Positions 1 to 8,225 of a DNA stretch of 64,000 nt are shown here, piece by piece. Source of the stretch: Rhodospirillales bacterium (GTDB taxonomy: Bacteria; Pseudomonadota; Alphaproteobacteria; Rhodospirillales; Casp-alpha2). The position numbers and the translations under genes are program-made. The stretch covers positions 62,001 through 126,000 of the forward strand of contig JAGLED010000001.1 of assembly GCA_023145215.1 (NCBI GenBank), given 5' to 3'. A model generated the notes under the pieces. The model ran no database searches. It was not told the DNA's origin and saw only the letters and a list, made by a program, of their open reading frames with translations. Each line of letters begins with the position of its first letter. Within the stretch, counting starts at the first letter, position 1.

Positions 1-1
1 G

Positions 2-241
2 CTCCTTCTACACCCGGACCGGCGCGGCGAGGGGCAGATCGTGATCGGCAGCAAGGATACGCTGGGCACACCATTCATCCGCAACATGATCAAAGCCGCC
101 GTCGCCGCCAAGGGCAGTGGCGTTTGGACGCGATATCAATGGGCGGACGCACGAAGCGGCGAGCCCGGCACCAAGCACACCTATTCGAAAGCCGTTGGCG
201 GCGTCATCGTGTCGGTGGGGTACGTGGCGGCAATCAGCTAA
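2..241 (+). CDS. C-terminal end of a Cache-domain (sensor) protein, cut by the window start
   Basis: The reading frame is open from base 2 and ends with TAA at 239-241. The 79 visible residues contain GSKDTLGTPFIRNM, a GxGVWxRYxW stretch and a KxxYxxAV...VxVGYV ending. This is the usual C-terminal half of an extracytoplasmic single-Cache (dCache/sCache) ligand-binding domain. The protein stops right after the domain, so this is either a stand-alone Cache protein or a sensor whose other domains lie upstream of the window. A GTG at 41 could be mistaken for a start, but the similarity extends upstream to the window edge. The gene converges on the MFS gene with only about 10 bases between stops. 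Family assignment is by motif reading only. Confidence 0.55.
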   Translation, partial: LLLHPDRRGEGQIVIGSKDTLGTPFIRNMIKAAVAAKGSGVWTRYQWADARSGEPGTKHTYSKAVGGVIVSVGYVAAIS

Positions 242-251
242 TCGGACACGC

Positions 252-1517
252 TCAGCAGCGCGTATCGTCCTCGGGGTCGTCGTCAGCGTCTTCGTCGACC
301 GTATCCGGGTACATTTCATAAACCACCGGCGAAGTGCGCTGGAGAGAATGATACCCCCCCTGCTCTTCGACCGGGCGGCCCGGCCGCTGCGTGATTCGCC
401 ATGCGATGAAGACCATCAGCATGCATGCAACGGCGCCGATGAACATAAAGAGGCCCGGCGGCCCGAACACATCCATCATTACGGCGCCGAGTGTCGGGCC
501 GAACGAAGCTCCAATTCCATAAGACATCATCAGACCGCCGGAGGCGGGTACCCTGTCTTCGGCGTCGATATAGTCGTTGGCGTAAGCCACTGCGAGCGGA
601 TATAGGGTGAATGACAAGCCGCCGAACAACGCGCCCAGCGCCAGCAGGGCGCTGCCGTTGTGTACATCCTTGTTCATGATCGCAAAGCAGACCACGGCGG
701 TCGCCAGTGACACCCCGACCATGACCAGGCGGCGGTCGAACATGTCCGACAGCTTGCCGATCGGCAGTTGAAGCACCAGACCGCCAATGATCACCGCCCC
801 CATGAACTGCGCCGTCTGCTGGGTGACCAATCCGGCCTGCTGCGCAAACAACGCACCAAGACCGTAGAACGCCCCCATGAGCGCCCCGGACGCCATCGAT
901 GCCGTCATTCCTGTCGGTGAGATCCCCCACAAACGGCTGAGACGAAACCGCACGGGTTTCGGCAGTTCCGGTGCGCTCATCCGCGTCATCGCCACCGGCA
1001 TGATCGCAAGCGACATCAGGATGGATGTCAGGATGTAGAGCAACATACCGTTTTCATCTGGCACGTTGATCAGGAACTGCCCGGCCCCTTGACCCAGATA
1101 GAGGACGATCTGGTAAAGCGAGAATACCTGTCCGCGAATCTCGTTGGACGATTTTTCGTTGAGCCAGCTTTCCGTACACATGTACATGCCGACCGTCGTG
1201 AAGCCGACGATGAAACGGAGCGCGCCCCAAAGCCACGGGTCGAGCGTCAACGCATGCGCGAGCGTCGCTGCGGACATCAGCGACCCCAGGGCGGCGAATG
1301 CGCGGATATGTCCGACCGTTGTAATGAGCCGATGACAGTACCCGGTCCCGAGAACGAGACCGACGAAGTACATCGAGGTCACCATACCGACGACGGTCGA
1401 CGGCAGCCCCGCTTCACCCATTCGGAAAGCGAGAATCGTCGACAGACCGCCCGCCCCGACCATCAGGAAAGCGACGCCCAAAAGAAGGGAAGAGACGAGG
1501 CGAAGCGTCGAAAACAT
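252..1517 (-). CDS. MFS transporter (YcaD-like)
   Basis: A polytopic inner-membrane protein of about 421 residues with roughly 12 hydrophobic segments. The MFS signature lies between segments 2 and 3, and segment 4 carries a RFIVGFTTVGMYMCTESWLN stretch typical of YcaD/UMF2-like drug or metabolite exporters. The C-terminus is a very acidic tail (DEDADDDPEDD). The track of open frame begins at a GTG at 1523; ATG at 1517 is preferred because AAGG lies about 8 bases upstream. The gene follows fghA on the same strand after 119 bases and may be the last gene of the formaldehyde operon. The substrate is unknown. Confidence 0.85.
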   Translation of the reverse strand: MFSTLRLVSSLLLGVAFLMVGAGGLSTILAFRMGEAGLPSTVVGMVTSMYFVGLVLGTGYCHRLITTVGHIRAFAALGSLMSAATLAHALTLDPWLWGALRFIVGFTTVGMYMCTESWLNEKSSNEIRGQVFSLYQIVLYLGQGAGQFLINVPDENGMLLYILTSILMSLAIMPVAMTRMSAPELPKPVRFRLSRLWGISPTGMTASMASGALMGAFYGLGALFAQQAGLVTQQTAQFMGAVIIGGLVLQLPIGKLSDMFDRRLVMVGVSLATAVVCFAIMNKDVHNGSALLALGALFGGLSFTLYPLAVAYANDYIDAEDRVPASGGLMMSYGIGASFGPTLGAVMMDVFGPPGLFMFIGAVACMLMVFIAWRITQRPGRPVEEQGGYHSLQRTSPVVYEMYPDTVDEDADDDPEDDTRC

Positions 1518-1636
1518 GCGCACGGCCTTGAGGCTGGGGTTTCAATTCCCGGCGCGTGTACGCCTCATGGTTTCCGGGCGCAAGTCATTTATTGTAAGCC
1601 GATTGTAAAGACTTAGCGGGCCGATTTTACCCCTCG

Positions 1637-2485
1637 CTAGCCGGCCGCCAGGGCCTCTGCGTGATGTCGTAAATGGTCCTCGATAAAGCTCGCGATGAAG
1701 AAGTAGGAATGGTCGTAACCGGGCTGCATCCTGAGGTCCAGCTTCTGCGCCGCCTTGGCACAGGCGTCCGCGAAAATTTCCGGGCGGAGTTGCTCCTCGA
1801 GGAAATTGTCCGCCGTTCCTTGATCGATCAGAATTTCGCCGTCGAAACGTTTGCCGGACTCGACGAGAGCGGTCGCGTCATAGTCGGCCCACGCGCTGCG
1901 ATCGTCCCCAAGATACCCGGTGAACGCTTTCTCGCCCCACGGCACCTGGCTTGGCGCAACGATGGGCGAAAAGGCGGACACACTGGAGAACGTGTCCGGA
2001 TTCTTGAGTGCAATGGTCAACGCACCGTGACCGCCCATCGAATGCCCCATGATGCCCTGCTTATCGGCTTGGGCCGGGAAGTGCTTGAAGATCAATGCCG
2101 GGAGTTCACCAGTGACATAGCTATACATCCGGTAATTCTTCGACCACGGCTGACGCGTCGCATCCAGATAGAACCCGGCACCTTTGGCGAAGTCATACGA
2201 ATCGGCATCGTCAGGTACGTCATCGCCGCGCGGGCTGGTATCGGGCGCCACGATCACCAGGCCAAGTTCAGCGGCGGCGCGTTGTGCGCCGGCCTTAACC
2301 GTAAAGTTCTCTTCCGTGCACGTCAGACCCGAAAGCCAGAATACGACAGGCCGCGTATCGTCCTCGGCCTGCGGCGGTGTGAAAACCGCGAACTTCATGT
2401 CGCAGCCCAGTTCCTGGGACGTGTGCTTGTACACGCCCTGCGTACCGCCGAAGCATTTGTTCTCTGATACGGTTTCGAAAGTCAT
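1637..2485 (-). CDS. fghA: S-formylglutathione hydrolase
   Basis: Hydrolyses S-formylglutathione to formate and glutathione, the second step of glutathione-dependent formaldehyde oxidation, in the cytoplasm. The 282-residue alpha/beta hydrolase has the family length. The nucleophile is Ser149 in GHSMGGHGA, the acid is likely Asp226 in DQGTADNF and the base His259 in GYDHSYFFI; the WLSGLTCTEENF motif near residue 50 is diagnostic of esterase D/FghA. Its ATG overlaps the stop of the upstream ureohydrolase as ATGA (2482-2485), so translation is probably coupled. adhC, encoding the preceding enzyme, is three genes upstream on the same strand. Confidence 0.95.
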   Translation of the reverse strand: MTFETVSENKCFGGTQGVYKHTSQELGCDMKFAVFTPPQAEDDTRPVVFWLSGLTCTEENFTVKAGAQRAAAELGLVIVAPDTSPRGDDVPDDADSYDFAKGAGFYLDATRQPWSKNYRMYSYVTGELPALIFKHFPAQADKQGIMGHSMGGHGALTIALKNPDTFSSVSAFSPIVAPSQVPWGEKAFTGYLGDDRSAWADYDATALVESGKRFDGEILIDQGTADNFLEEQLRPEIFADACAKAAQKLDLRMQPGYDHSYFFIASFIEDHLRHHAEALAAG

Positions 2486-3450
2486 GCGCTTACCCCCTTG
2501 GCATGAAAGATGTAGCCGAGGAAACTCAGCAGCAGTTGTGCGGCGAGAAACGCCGTCGTGCCGTCGCGGTCATAATCCGGTGCGACTTCGACCAGATCGA
2601 TACCCGCCACATCACCGAGTTGGGTCAGCCCCTGTAGAATTTCAAGGACCTCGTAATACAGAAATCCACCGTGGCTCGGCGTGCCCGTCCCGGGCGCGAT
2701 GGACGGGTCGAAACCGTCGATGTCGATGGTGCAATAGTATCGCTTGCCCTTGGGGACACGTGCGAGGACACCCTCGGTGCCGAGCTTCCGCACGTCGCGG
2801 ACTGACAGGATGTCCGACCCCGCCTTTCTGGCCGCATCGTAGTCGGCCCGGTTGGACGACGACACGAAGCGAATGCCCAGTTGGGTGAAGCCGGTGACAT
2901 GCTTCATTTCGGAAGCACGCCGGAGCGGATTGCCGTGGCCGTATCTGACGCCGTGCCGTTCGTCGACGAAATCCAGATGCGCATCTATGTGAATGATGTG
3001 TACGGGTTCCTCGTGGTCGAAGGCCTTGATGCAGGGGATATGCACTGAATGATCGCCCCCCAGCGTCACCGGCATGGCCCCTGCTTCGAGAATCTTGCGG
3101 ACGGCATACTCGATGTTGTCATGACACTTCAGAGTATTGGTATGCACCATATCCGCATCGCCGATGTCGACGATCTTTATCCCGTCCTGCGGCAGATAGG
3201 TCACGTCATCTTCGAAGTCGTACATACCCGCATGGCCGAACGAGAACAGCGTCGACGCCTCGCGGATCGCACGCGGACCGAAGCGCGCACCGGCGCGGTA
3301 CTGCGTCCCCATATCGAACGGCGCGCCCAAGACGCACACGTCCGCACCTTCCAGTGCGTCCCAGTCAAGAACGGCGGGTTGCTTGGCGAACGTGCAATGG
3401 CCGACGAACGGCAGGTTCAGACGGCCGGCATCGTATGTATTCTCACTCAT
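2482..3450 (-). CDS. speB: Agmatinase / ureohydrolase family protein
   Basis: Manganese ureohydrolase of 322 residues, from the ATG at 3450. The metal ligands are all visible: His134 in GGDHS, Asp156/His158/Asp160 in HIDAHLD, and Asp243/Asp245 in TIDIDGFDPS. The family hydrolyses a guanidino group to urea plus an amine. Agmatine is the default substrate, but guanidinobutyrate, guanidine or methylguanidine cannot be excluded. An upstream in-frame ATG at 3480 lies inside the preceding gene and is rejected. The chosen ATG overlaps the PAS_5 stop as ATGA (3447-3450), and the 3' end overlaps fghA in the same way. Its place inside a formaldehyde-oxidation operon is unusual and suggests a methylated-amine or guanidine substrate (inference). 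Confidence 0.88.
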   Translation of the reverse strand: MSENTYDAGRLNLPFVGHCTFAKQPAVLDWDALEGADVCVLGAPFDMGTQYRAGARFGPRAIREASTLFSFGHAGMYDFEDDVTYLPQDGIKIVDIGDADMVHTNTLKCHDNIEYAVRKILEAGAMPVTLGGDHSVHIPCIKAFDHEEPVHIIHIDAHLDFVDERHGVRYGHGNPLRRASEMKHVTGFTQLGIRFVSSSNRADYDAARKAGSDILSVRDVRKLGTEGVLARVPKGKRYYCTIDIDGFDPSIAPGTGTPSHGGFLYYEVLEILQGLTQLGDVAGIDLVEVAPDYDRDGTTAFLAAQLLLSFLGYIFHAKGVSA

Positions 3451-3959
3451 CTGAAGGCCTCTTTGTTCTCGACAAGCCATTTCGCCAGATCTGGGGAAAC
3501 GCCCCGACGCTCGGCGACACCGAAAATACCGGTCACCTTCTCACCGTCATCCGATAATGGTAGACGCGTCGAATACAGTGGCTGCTCCACGCCGACATAG
3601 TGCGTTTCGAACACTAAGGGCTTTCGTGTTTCTAGCACACGCTGATATTGGTCGAGCAGCAATTTTCGAGCCCATTCCCGCGACATGGAACTCAGTGGCT
3701 TATAGCTGTAATCCACGCCATGATATTCGGTGTGCCCTCGGCCCCAGTAGCGGTAGATAAAATCGCCGTCATCGGCAACATCGCAAACCACGACGTAAGG
3801 AATTAACGGACTCGGCAGCGCCATAATATCCATGTCGCGCCACGCCGGCGCCCACCTTCCGCCCGCTCTTTCACGCCAGTGCGCATAAACAACAGCTACC
3901 GCTGGATTGTCGACATCTTCCGGTGCGCGCTCGATGGATGATCTGACGGGCGCGGTCAT
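3447..3959 (-). CDS. PAS_5-family protein in the formaldehyde operon
   Basis: A 170-residue soluble protein of the PAS_5 family (PF07310), a PAS-like fold widespread in Rhodospirillales and Rhizobiales. Family hallmarks are the central YRYWGRGHTEYHG segment, a long helix with REWARKLLLDQYQ, and a terminal strand pair (LVFETHYV ... YSTRLPLSDDGEKVTGIFGV). No output domain is fused, so it is either a stand-alone sensor or acts through a partner. It lies 18 bases after adhC and overlaps the ureohydrolase start by 4 bases, so it is embedded in the operon. A second member of the family lies at 60921-61487. The ligand and role are unknown. Confidence 0.75.
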   Translation of the reverse strand: MTAPVRSSIERAPEDVDNPAVAVVYAHWRERAGGRWAPAWRDMDIMALPSPLIPYVVVCDVADDGDFIYRYWGRGHTEYHGVDYSYKPLSSMSREWARKLLLDQYQRVLETRKPLVFETHYVGVEQPLYSTRLPLSDDGEKVTGIFGVAERRGVSPDLAKWLVENKEAFR

Positions 3960-3977
3960 CGGAAGGCCATATCTCGA

Positions 3978-5087
3978 TTAGAACTCGACGACGGCGCGGA
4001 TGCTCTCGCCCTTATGCATCAGATCGAAACCTTCGTTGATGTCATCCAACGCCAATTTGTGCGTGATCAGATCGTCGATGTTGATCTTGCCGTCCATGTA
4101 CCAATCCACGATCTTCGGCACGTCGGTGCGGCCTTTGGCGCCACCGAAGGCCGTGCCGCGCCAGACGCGCCCGGTGACGAGTTGGAACGGCCGCGTCGAG
4201 ATTTCCTGACCGGCACCGGCGACGCCGATGATCGTGCTTTCGCCCCACCCTTTATGGCAGCATTCGAGCGCCTGACGCATCACGTCCGTGTTCCCGATGC
4301 ATTCGAAAGAATGATCCGCACCACCGTTGGTCAGGTCGACCAGATACGGCACCAGATCGCCTTCGACCTCTTTCGGGTTCACGAAATGCGTCATGCCGAA
4401 TTTCTCGGCGATCGCCTTGCGCTTCGGGTTGAGATCGACACCCACGATCATGTTGGCGCCGACCAGCTTGGCGCCCTGGATGACATTCAGACCGATACCG
4501 CCGAGCCCGAACACGATCACGTTGTCGCCCGGCTGCACCTTGGCGGTGTTGATGACGGCGCCGACGCCGGTCGTCACGCCGCAGCCGATGTAGCAGACCT
4601 TATCGAAGGGCGCGTCCTTGCGAATTTTGGCAAGCGCGATCTCAGGCAGGACGGTGAAGTTCGAAAACGTCGAGCAGCCCATGTAGTGGTGGATCGGATC
4701 CTTACCGAGACGGAAGCGCGACGTCCCGTCCGGCATCAGGCCCTGACCCTGCGTCGTGCGGATCGCCTGACACAGGTTGGTCTTGCCGGATGTGCAGTAA
4801 TCGCACTCGCGGCATTCAGGGGTGTAGAGGGGGATGACATGATCGCCTTTCTTCAGCGACTTCACACCTTTACCCACATCGACGACCACGCCGGCGCCTT
4901 CATGCCCAAGGATAGCGGGGAAGATTCCTTCCGGATCGGCGCCTGACCGGGTGAATTCGTCGGTGTGACAGATACCGGTCGCCTTGATCTCAACCAGAAC
5001 CTCGCCCTCTTTCGGGCCGTCCAGTTCAACGGTTTCGATGCTGAGCGGTTTCCCGGCCTCGAAGGCCACGGCGGCGCGCGTTTCCAT
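3978..5087 (-). CDS. adhC: S-(hydroxymethyl)glutathione dehydrogenase / class III alcohol dehydrogenase
   Basis: NAD-dependent oxidation of S-hydroxymethylglutathione (the spontaneous formaldehyde adduct) to S-formylglutathione; class III enzymes can also reduce S-nitrosoglutathione. 369 residues, the normal length. The catalytic zinc ligands are Cys40 (ATGICHTD), His62/Glu63 (GHEGAG) and Cys169 (YIGCGVTTG); the structural zinc is held by Cys92, 95, 98 and 106. The Rossmann motif [13 protein letters not shown] begins near residue 194. It is the first gene of the minus-strand operon adhC-PAS_5-speB-fghA and shares a 161-base divergent promoter region with the gene at 5249. Confidence 0.96.
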   Translation of the reverse strand: METRAAVAFEAGKPLSIETVELDGPKEGEVLVEIKATGICHTDEFTRSGADPEGIFPAILGHEGAGVVVDVGKGVKSLKKGDHVIPLYTPECRECDYCTSGKTNLCQAIRTTQGQGLMPDGTSRFRLGKDPIHHYMGCSTFSNFTVLPEIALAKIRKDAPFDKVCYIGCGVTTGVGAVINTAKVQPGDNVIVFGLGGIGLNVIQGAKLVGANMIVGVDLNPKRKAIAEKFGMTHFVNPKEVEGDLVPYLVDLTNGGADHSFECIGNTDVMRQALECCHKGWGESTIIGVAGAGQEISTRPFQLVTGRVWRGTAFGGAKGRTDVPKIVDWYMDGKINIDDLITHKLALDDINEGFDLMHKGESIRAVVEF

Positions 5088-5150
5088 GAAGTTTCTCCCT
5101 TAGGCTCGTCTTGTATGAATTCCGGTTGCGGCAACTATGCCCGAAACCCG

Positions 5151-5194
5151 GCGGGGGACGCAATTCTCTATCCCCGCTGTTTTCGTGCGGGGAT
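5151..5194. promoter_or_regulatory. Alternative GC hairpins in the adhC divergent intergenic region
   Basis: Three short complementary blocks lie between the adhC start and the gene at 5249: GCGGGG (5151-5156), ATCCCCGC (5170-5177) and GCGGGGAT (5187-5194). Blocks 2 and 3 form a perfect 8-bp stem with a 9-base loop. Blocks 1 and 2 could form a competing 6-bp stem. It could be an operator pair or a 5'-UTR structure. Function is inferred from position only. Confidence 0.3.
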
Positions 5195-5248
5195 TGCCTG
5201 ACAACGACGCCGGCCCATATAGGATGGATTGCAGCAGCGGAGAGGCAG

Positions 5249-6334
5249 ATGGATTCCGTCACCCAGTTCACGCTTGGCGCCGCCGTCGGCGCGGCCATGC
5301 TCGGCCCCAGGATCGGCATGCGAAAGGCGGCCCTCGTCGGCGGCCTGATGGGGACGGTGCCGGATCTGGACACCTTCCTGCCCAGCCCTGACCCGGTGAC
5401 GTCGTTCACGTCTCACCGCGGGTTCAGTCATTCGCTGATTGTTCAAGCGCTGGTGACGCCGCTTTTCGCGGAACCCCTGGTGCGCGTGTTCCGTGACCTC
5501 AAGGACGGGCGCGTCCTGACATACCTTGCGGTCTATCTGATATTCGCCACGCACGCCTTGATCGACGGCATGACCGTTTATGGCACGCGGCTGTTCTGGC
5601 CGATATATGAACATCCGGTCGGGGTCGGTTCGATCTTCATCATCGATCCGCTTTATACGATCCCGCTTCTGTTCGTCACGCTTTGGGCACTTTTTTTCAA
5701 TCCGGCGAGCGTACGGTTCAAAGGTTGGCTTAAAGGCGCACTGCTTGTCTCGACACTGTACATGGCAGGCACCGCGGTCCTGCAACAGTGGGCCGGGAAA
5801 CAGGCGCAGGCGTGGCTCGATGCGCAAGGCATTGACGCTGAAAGAACGCTTTCCATTCCGACGCCGTTCAACGTCCTCTACTGGCGGACCATCGTGATGG
5901 ACGGCCCCCGATACCTGAATCTCTACCACCCCTTGATCGGCGAAAACGTGACCGCATACGCCCATCCGCGCCACCCGGAGCTTGAGGGGTGCCTGGCAAA
6001 CACCGGCGCTTTCCGGGAACTCGCATCCTTCACCAAGGGCTTCTACAGCATGGAAGAAACGGACAGGAAGATCGTCTTTTCCGACCTCCGGATGGGATTG
6101 ACGCCGAACTACGTGTTCAGGTTCAAGCTCGGTGAAATGAAAGAAGGCCTGCCCCGGGCCGTGAACCCACCGACCCGCGAGCCGACCGTGCGTGGCACGA
6201 ACGGCGACCTCGACTGGCTTCTGGCCGGAATCATCGGCGATCAGACGGTCCGCCCAGCGGAAGCGGACGCCTATCAACCCGAAACCGGGTTCAAACTCGC
6301 CGCAGACGCTGCATTGCCGCCACCCTGCTCGTAA
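5249..6334 (+). CDS. Membrane-bound metal-dependent hydrolase (YdjM/DUF457 family)
   Basis: A 361-residue inner-membrane protein. The N-terminal region carries the family signature: GTVPDLDTFLP, SHRGFSHSL (near residue 57) and ATHALIDGMTVYGT, giving the Asp and His residues thought to bind metal. About five hydrophobic segments follow (for example FIIDPLYTIPLLFVTLWALFF), then a soluble C-terminal domain of about 170 residues. The ATG at 5249 has GGAGAGG just upstream and begins at the first hydrophobic segment; the frame is open further upstream but that part is not protein-like. The in vivo substrate of the family is unknown. It is divergent from adhC. Confidence 0.8.
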   Translation: MDSVTQFTLGAAVGAAMLGPRIGMRKAALVGGLMGTVPDLDTFLPSPDPVTSFTSHRGFSHSLIVQALVTPLFAEPLVRVFRDLKDGRVLTYLAVYLIFATHALIDGMTVYGTRLFWPIYEHPVGVGSIFIIDPLYTIPLLFVTLWALFFNPASVRFKGWLKGALLVSTLYMAGTAVLQQWAGKQAQAWLDAQGIDAERTLSIPTPFNVLYWRTIVMDGPRYLNLYHPLIGENVTAYAHPRHPELEGCLANTGAFRELASFTKGFYSMEETDRKIVFSDLRMGLTPNYVFRFKLGEMKEGLPRAVNPPTREPTVRGTNGDLDWLLAGIIGDQTVRPAEADAYQPETGFKLAADAALPPPCS

Positions 6335-6453
6335 TAATCAAAACCTATCATTTCAATCAAAACAAACGATTTTACGTATTGCGCGCGAAGCCGCATATTC
6401 ACGTCAGTCGCCAACACGGCGTTGGACCAATTTACGAATAAGAGGTGACCACC

Positions 6454-6996
6454 ATGCAAAGACAAGTTCCCCAAGTGATCTTCAAGACCCGCGTTCGCAA
6501 CGATGCAATCGAAGGCGACAATCCGTTCGAGTGGAAGGATCTCTCCACCGACGAAATTTTCAAGGGCAAGCGCGTGGTACTGTTCGCACTTCCCGGCGCC
6601 TTCACGCCGACGTGTTCGACCAGCCACCTGCCGCGTTACGAGGAACTCTATGAAGAGTTCAAAAACCTGGGCGTGGACAGCGTGATCTGCCTCTCGGTGA
6701 ACGATGCCTTCACGATGTATCAGTGGGGCAAGCACCAGGGCGCCGAGAACGTGTTCCTGCTGCCGGACGGCAACGGTGAATTCTCGCGCAAGATGGGCAT
6801 GCTCGTCGACAAGTCGAACCTCGGCTTCGGCATGCGTTCGTGGCGCTATTCGATGGTCGTCGACGACGGCGAGATCGAACAGATGTTCGTCGAGCCGGAC
6901 TATGGCGATAACTGCCCGACCGACCCGTTCGAAGTCTCGGACGCCGATACCATGCTCAAGTATCTGAAGAGCAAGGCATCCGCCCAGGCAGCGTAA
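6454..6996 (+). CDS. Peroxiredoxin (Prx5-type)
   Basis: A thiol peroxidase of 180 residues. The peroxidatic cysteine is Cys54 in [16 protein letters not shown], the hallmark of the Prx5/AhpE-like group. Further cysteines are Cys79 and Cys154 (YGDNCPTDP), and the latter could resolve the sulfenate. There is no fused glutaredoxin domain, so an external thiol (glutathione/glutaredoxin or thioredoxin) is needed. ATG at 6454 is chosen over the GTG at 6445 because AGAGGTG ends 6 bases before it. It is monocistronic and is followed by a strong hairpin terminator at 7084. Likely role: removal of H2O2 and organic peroxides in the cytoplasm. Confidence 0.92.
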   Translation: MQRQVPQVIFKTRVRNDAIEGDNPFEWKDLSTDEIFKGKRVVLFALPGAFTPTCSTSHLPRYEELYEEFKNLGVDSVICLSVNDAFTMYQWGKHQGAENVFLLPDGNGEFSRKMGMLVDKSNLGFGMRSWRYSMVVDDGEIEQMFVEPDYGDNCPTDPFEVSDADTMLKYLKSKASAQAA

Positions 6997-7041
6997 CGCA
7001 AGATCCGGAGGAGGCATTTCTCCTCACCAAACGAAACCCAA

Positions 7042-7076
7042 ACGTCTCCCACTCCCCCCTCCCCCTCGGGAGACGT
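7042..7076. repeat. 9-bp inverted repeat downstream of the peroxiredoxin gene
   Basis: ACGTCTCCC (7042-7050) and its exact complement GGGAGACGT (7068-7076) are separated by a 17-base C-rich loop. It lies between the peroxiredoxin stop and the terminator at 7084 and could contribute to 3'-end stability of the transcript. Confidence 0.4.
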
Positions 7077-7083
7077 AGCAGGT

Positions 7084-7118
7084 AAGGAGCGGACCTCAGG
7101 TCCGCTCCTTCTTGTTTG
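7084..7118 (+). terminator. Rho-independent terminator of the peroxiredoxin gene
   Basis: A perfect 12-bp stem, AAGGAGCGGACC (7084-7095) with GGTCCGCTCCTT (7099-7110), closed by a 3-base loop and followed by CTTGTTTG on the plus strand. The convergent alcohol dehydrogenase gene stops at 7123. The T-tract exists only on the plus side, but the stem may act in both directions. Confidence 0.8.
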
Positions 7119-7122
7119 CGCA

Positions 7123-8220
7123 CTAATCGAAGGTGACGACGGTACGGATCGCCTTGCCGGCGCGAAGCAGATCGAAACCGGCATTGATGTCGTCGAGCGG
7201 AATCCGCCCGGTGATCATCTCGTCCAATTTCAACGACCCGTCCAGATAAGCCCGGGCCAACGCCGGAAAGTCTTCCGCCGGACGCGCACCGCCATAAGAC
7301 GAACGGACGATCTTGCGCTCGCCCATAAGGGTGCCCCACTTGAATGCGACGTCCCGATCCACGTTGACCTTACCCAGCCAGACGACCTGCCCGCCGGCCC
7401 GGCACATGCGCACGGAATCCTGAAATGCCTTTTCCGAGCCCGCACATTCATAAACGGCGTCGGCACCGCGCCCATCGCTCAACTCCTTGATACGCGCCAT
7501 CGCATCCTCGCGGCTGGCGTTGACCGTCGCCGTCGCCCCCATGGCAGCGGCAATCTCCAACTTGGCATCGTCCAGGTCGATGGCCACGACTTGCCCGGCC
7601 CCCTTCATGCGCGCGCCCTGGACCGCCGACAATCCGATGGCCCCGCAGCCGATCACGGCAGCCGTTTCGCCGAACTGCACCGGCGCAACGTGCGCCGCCG
7701 CGCCGAAGCCGGTCATCACACCGCACCCCAGCAGGCACGCCCGGTCGAGCGGCATCCCCGCCGGCATCTTGACCGCCGATTGCCGAGGCACGATGACGTA
7801 CTCGGCGAAACCACCCAGATACATCAGCATATGCAACGGCTTGCCCTTCAGGCTGTGCCGGTATTCGCCGTCGAAATGACGGCCGATGGCACGGTTTTGC
7901 GTATACGGTTCGCAAAGAATGGGCTGGCCGTGGTCACAGTAATAACAATGACCGCAATGCGGGTTCCAATGCAGGGCCACGGGATCCCCCGGCACCAGGT
8001 CGGCAACATTCCCGCCGACCTCGGCGATCGTCCCCGCGGCTTCATGGCCGAGAACCATCGGCATCGGGTATCTGAGCTCGCCTTCCAGAACTTCCAGGTC
8101 GGTATGGCAGATGCTGGCGGCGCCGATCTTGACCAGGACGTCGTCGGGCCCAAGGGGACCGAGGTCGACGGTTTCGATGCTTAGCGGCTGTCCCGCCTCA
8201 TGCATCACGGCAGCTCGCAT
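7123..8220 (-). CDS. Zinc-dependent alcohol dehydrogenase
   Basis: A 365-residue medium-chain dehydrogenase. Catalytic zinc: Cys38 (SICHTD), His59/Glu60 (GHEAAG) and the cysteine in LLGCGVMTG. Structural zinc: Cys89, 92, 95 and 103 (CGHCYYCDHGQPILC). The nucleotide site is VIGCGAIGLSAVQGA. It is a paralogue of adhC at 3978 but lacks class III features, so a different alcohol or aldehyde substrate is expected. A GTG at 8229 overlapping the LysR stop (GTGA) is a competing start; the ATG at 8220 begins the conserved MRAAVMHEAG. It is co-directional with the LysR gene just upstream and probably controlled by it. Confidence 0.88.
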   Translation of the reverse strand: MRAAVMHEAGQPLSIETVDLGPLGPDDVLVKIGAASICHTDLEVLEGELRYPMPMVLGHEAAGTIAEVGGNVADLVPGDPVALHWNPHCGHCYYCDHGQPILCEPYTQNRAIGRHFDGEYRHSLKGKPLHMLMYLGGFAEYVIVPRQSAVKMPAGMPLDRACLLGCGVMTGFGAAAHVAPVQFGETAAVIGCGAIGLSAVQGARMKGAGQVVAIDLDDAKLEIAAAMGATATVNASREDAMARIKELSDGRGADAVYECAGSEKAFQDSVRMCRAGGQVVWLGKVNVDRDVAFKWGTLMGERKIVRSSYGGARPAEDFPALARAYLDGSLKLDEMITGRIPLDDINAGFDLLRAGKAIRTVVTFD

Positions 8221-8225
8221 GGACG

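Noticed and set aside
1673-2467. 264-residue plus-strand frame opposite fghA
   Set aside because: It is the antisense shadow of a gene with a complete catalytic triad; no ribosome site and no protein-like motif.
5168-6277. 369-residue minus-strand frame opposite the metal-hydrolase gene
   Set aside because: High GC gives long antisense frames; composition is Arg/His-rich and no family is recognisable, whereas the plus-strand protein has membrane segments and family motifs.
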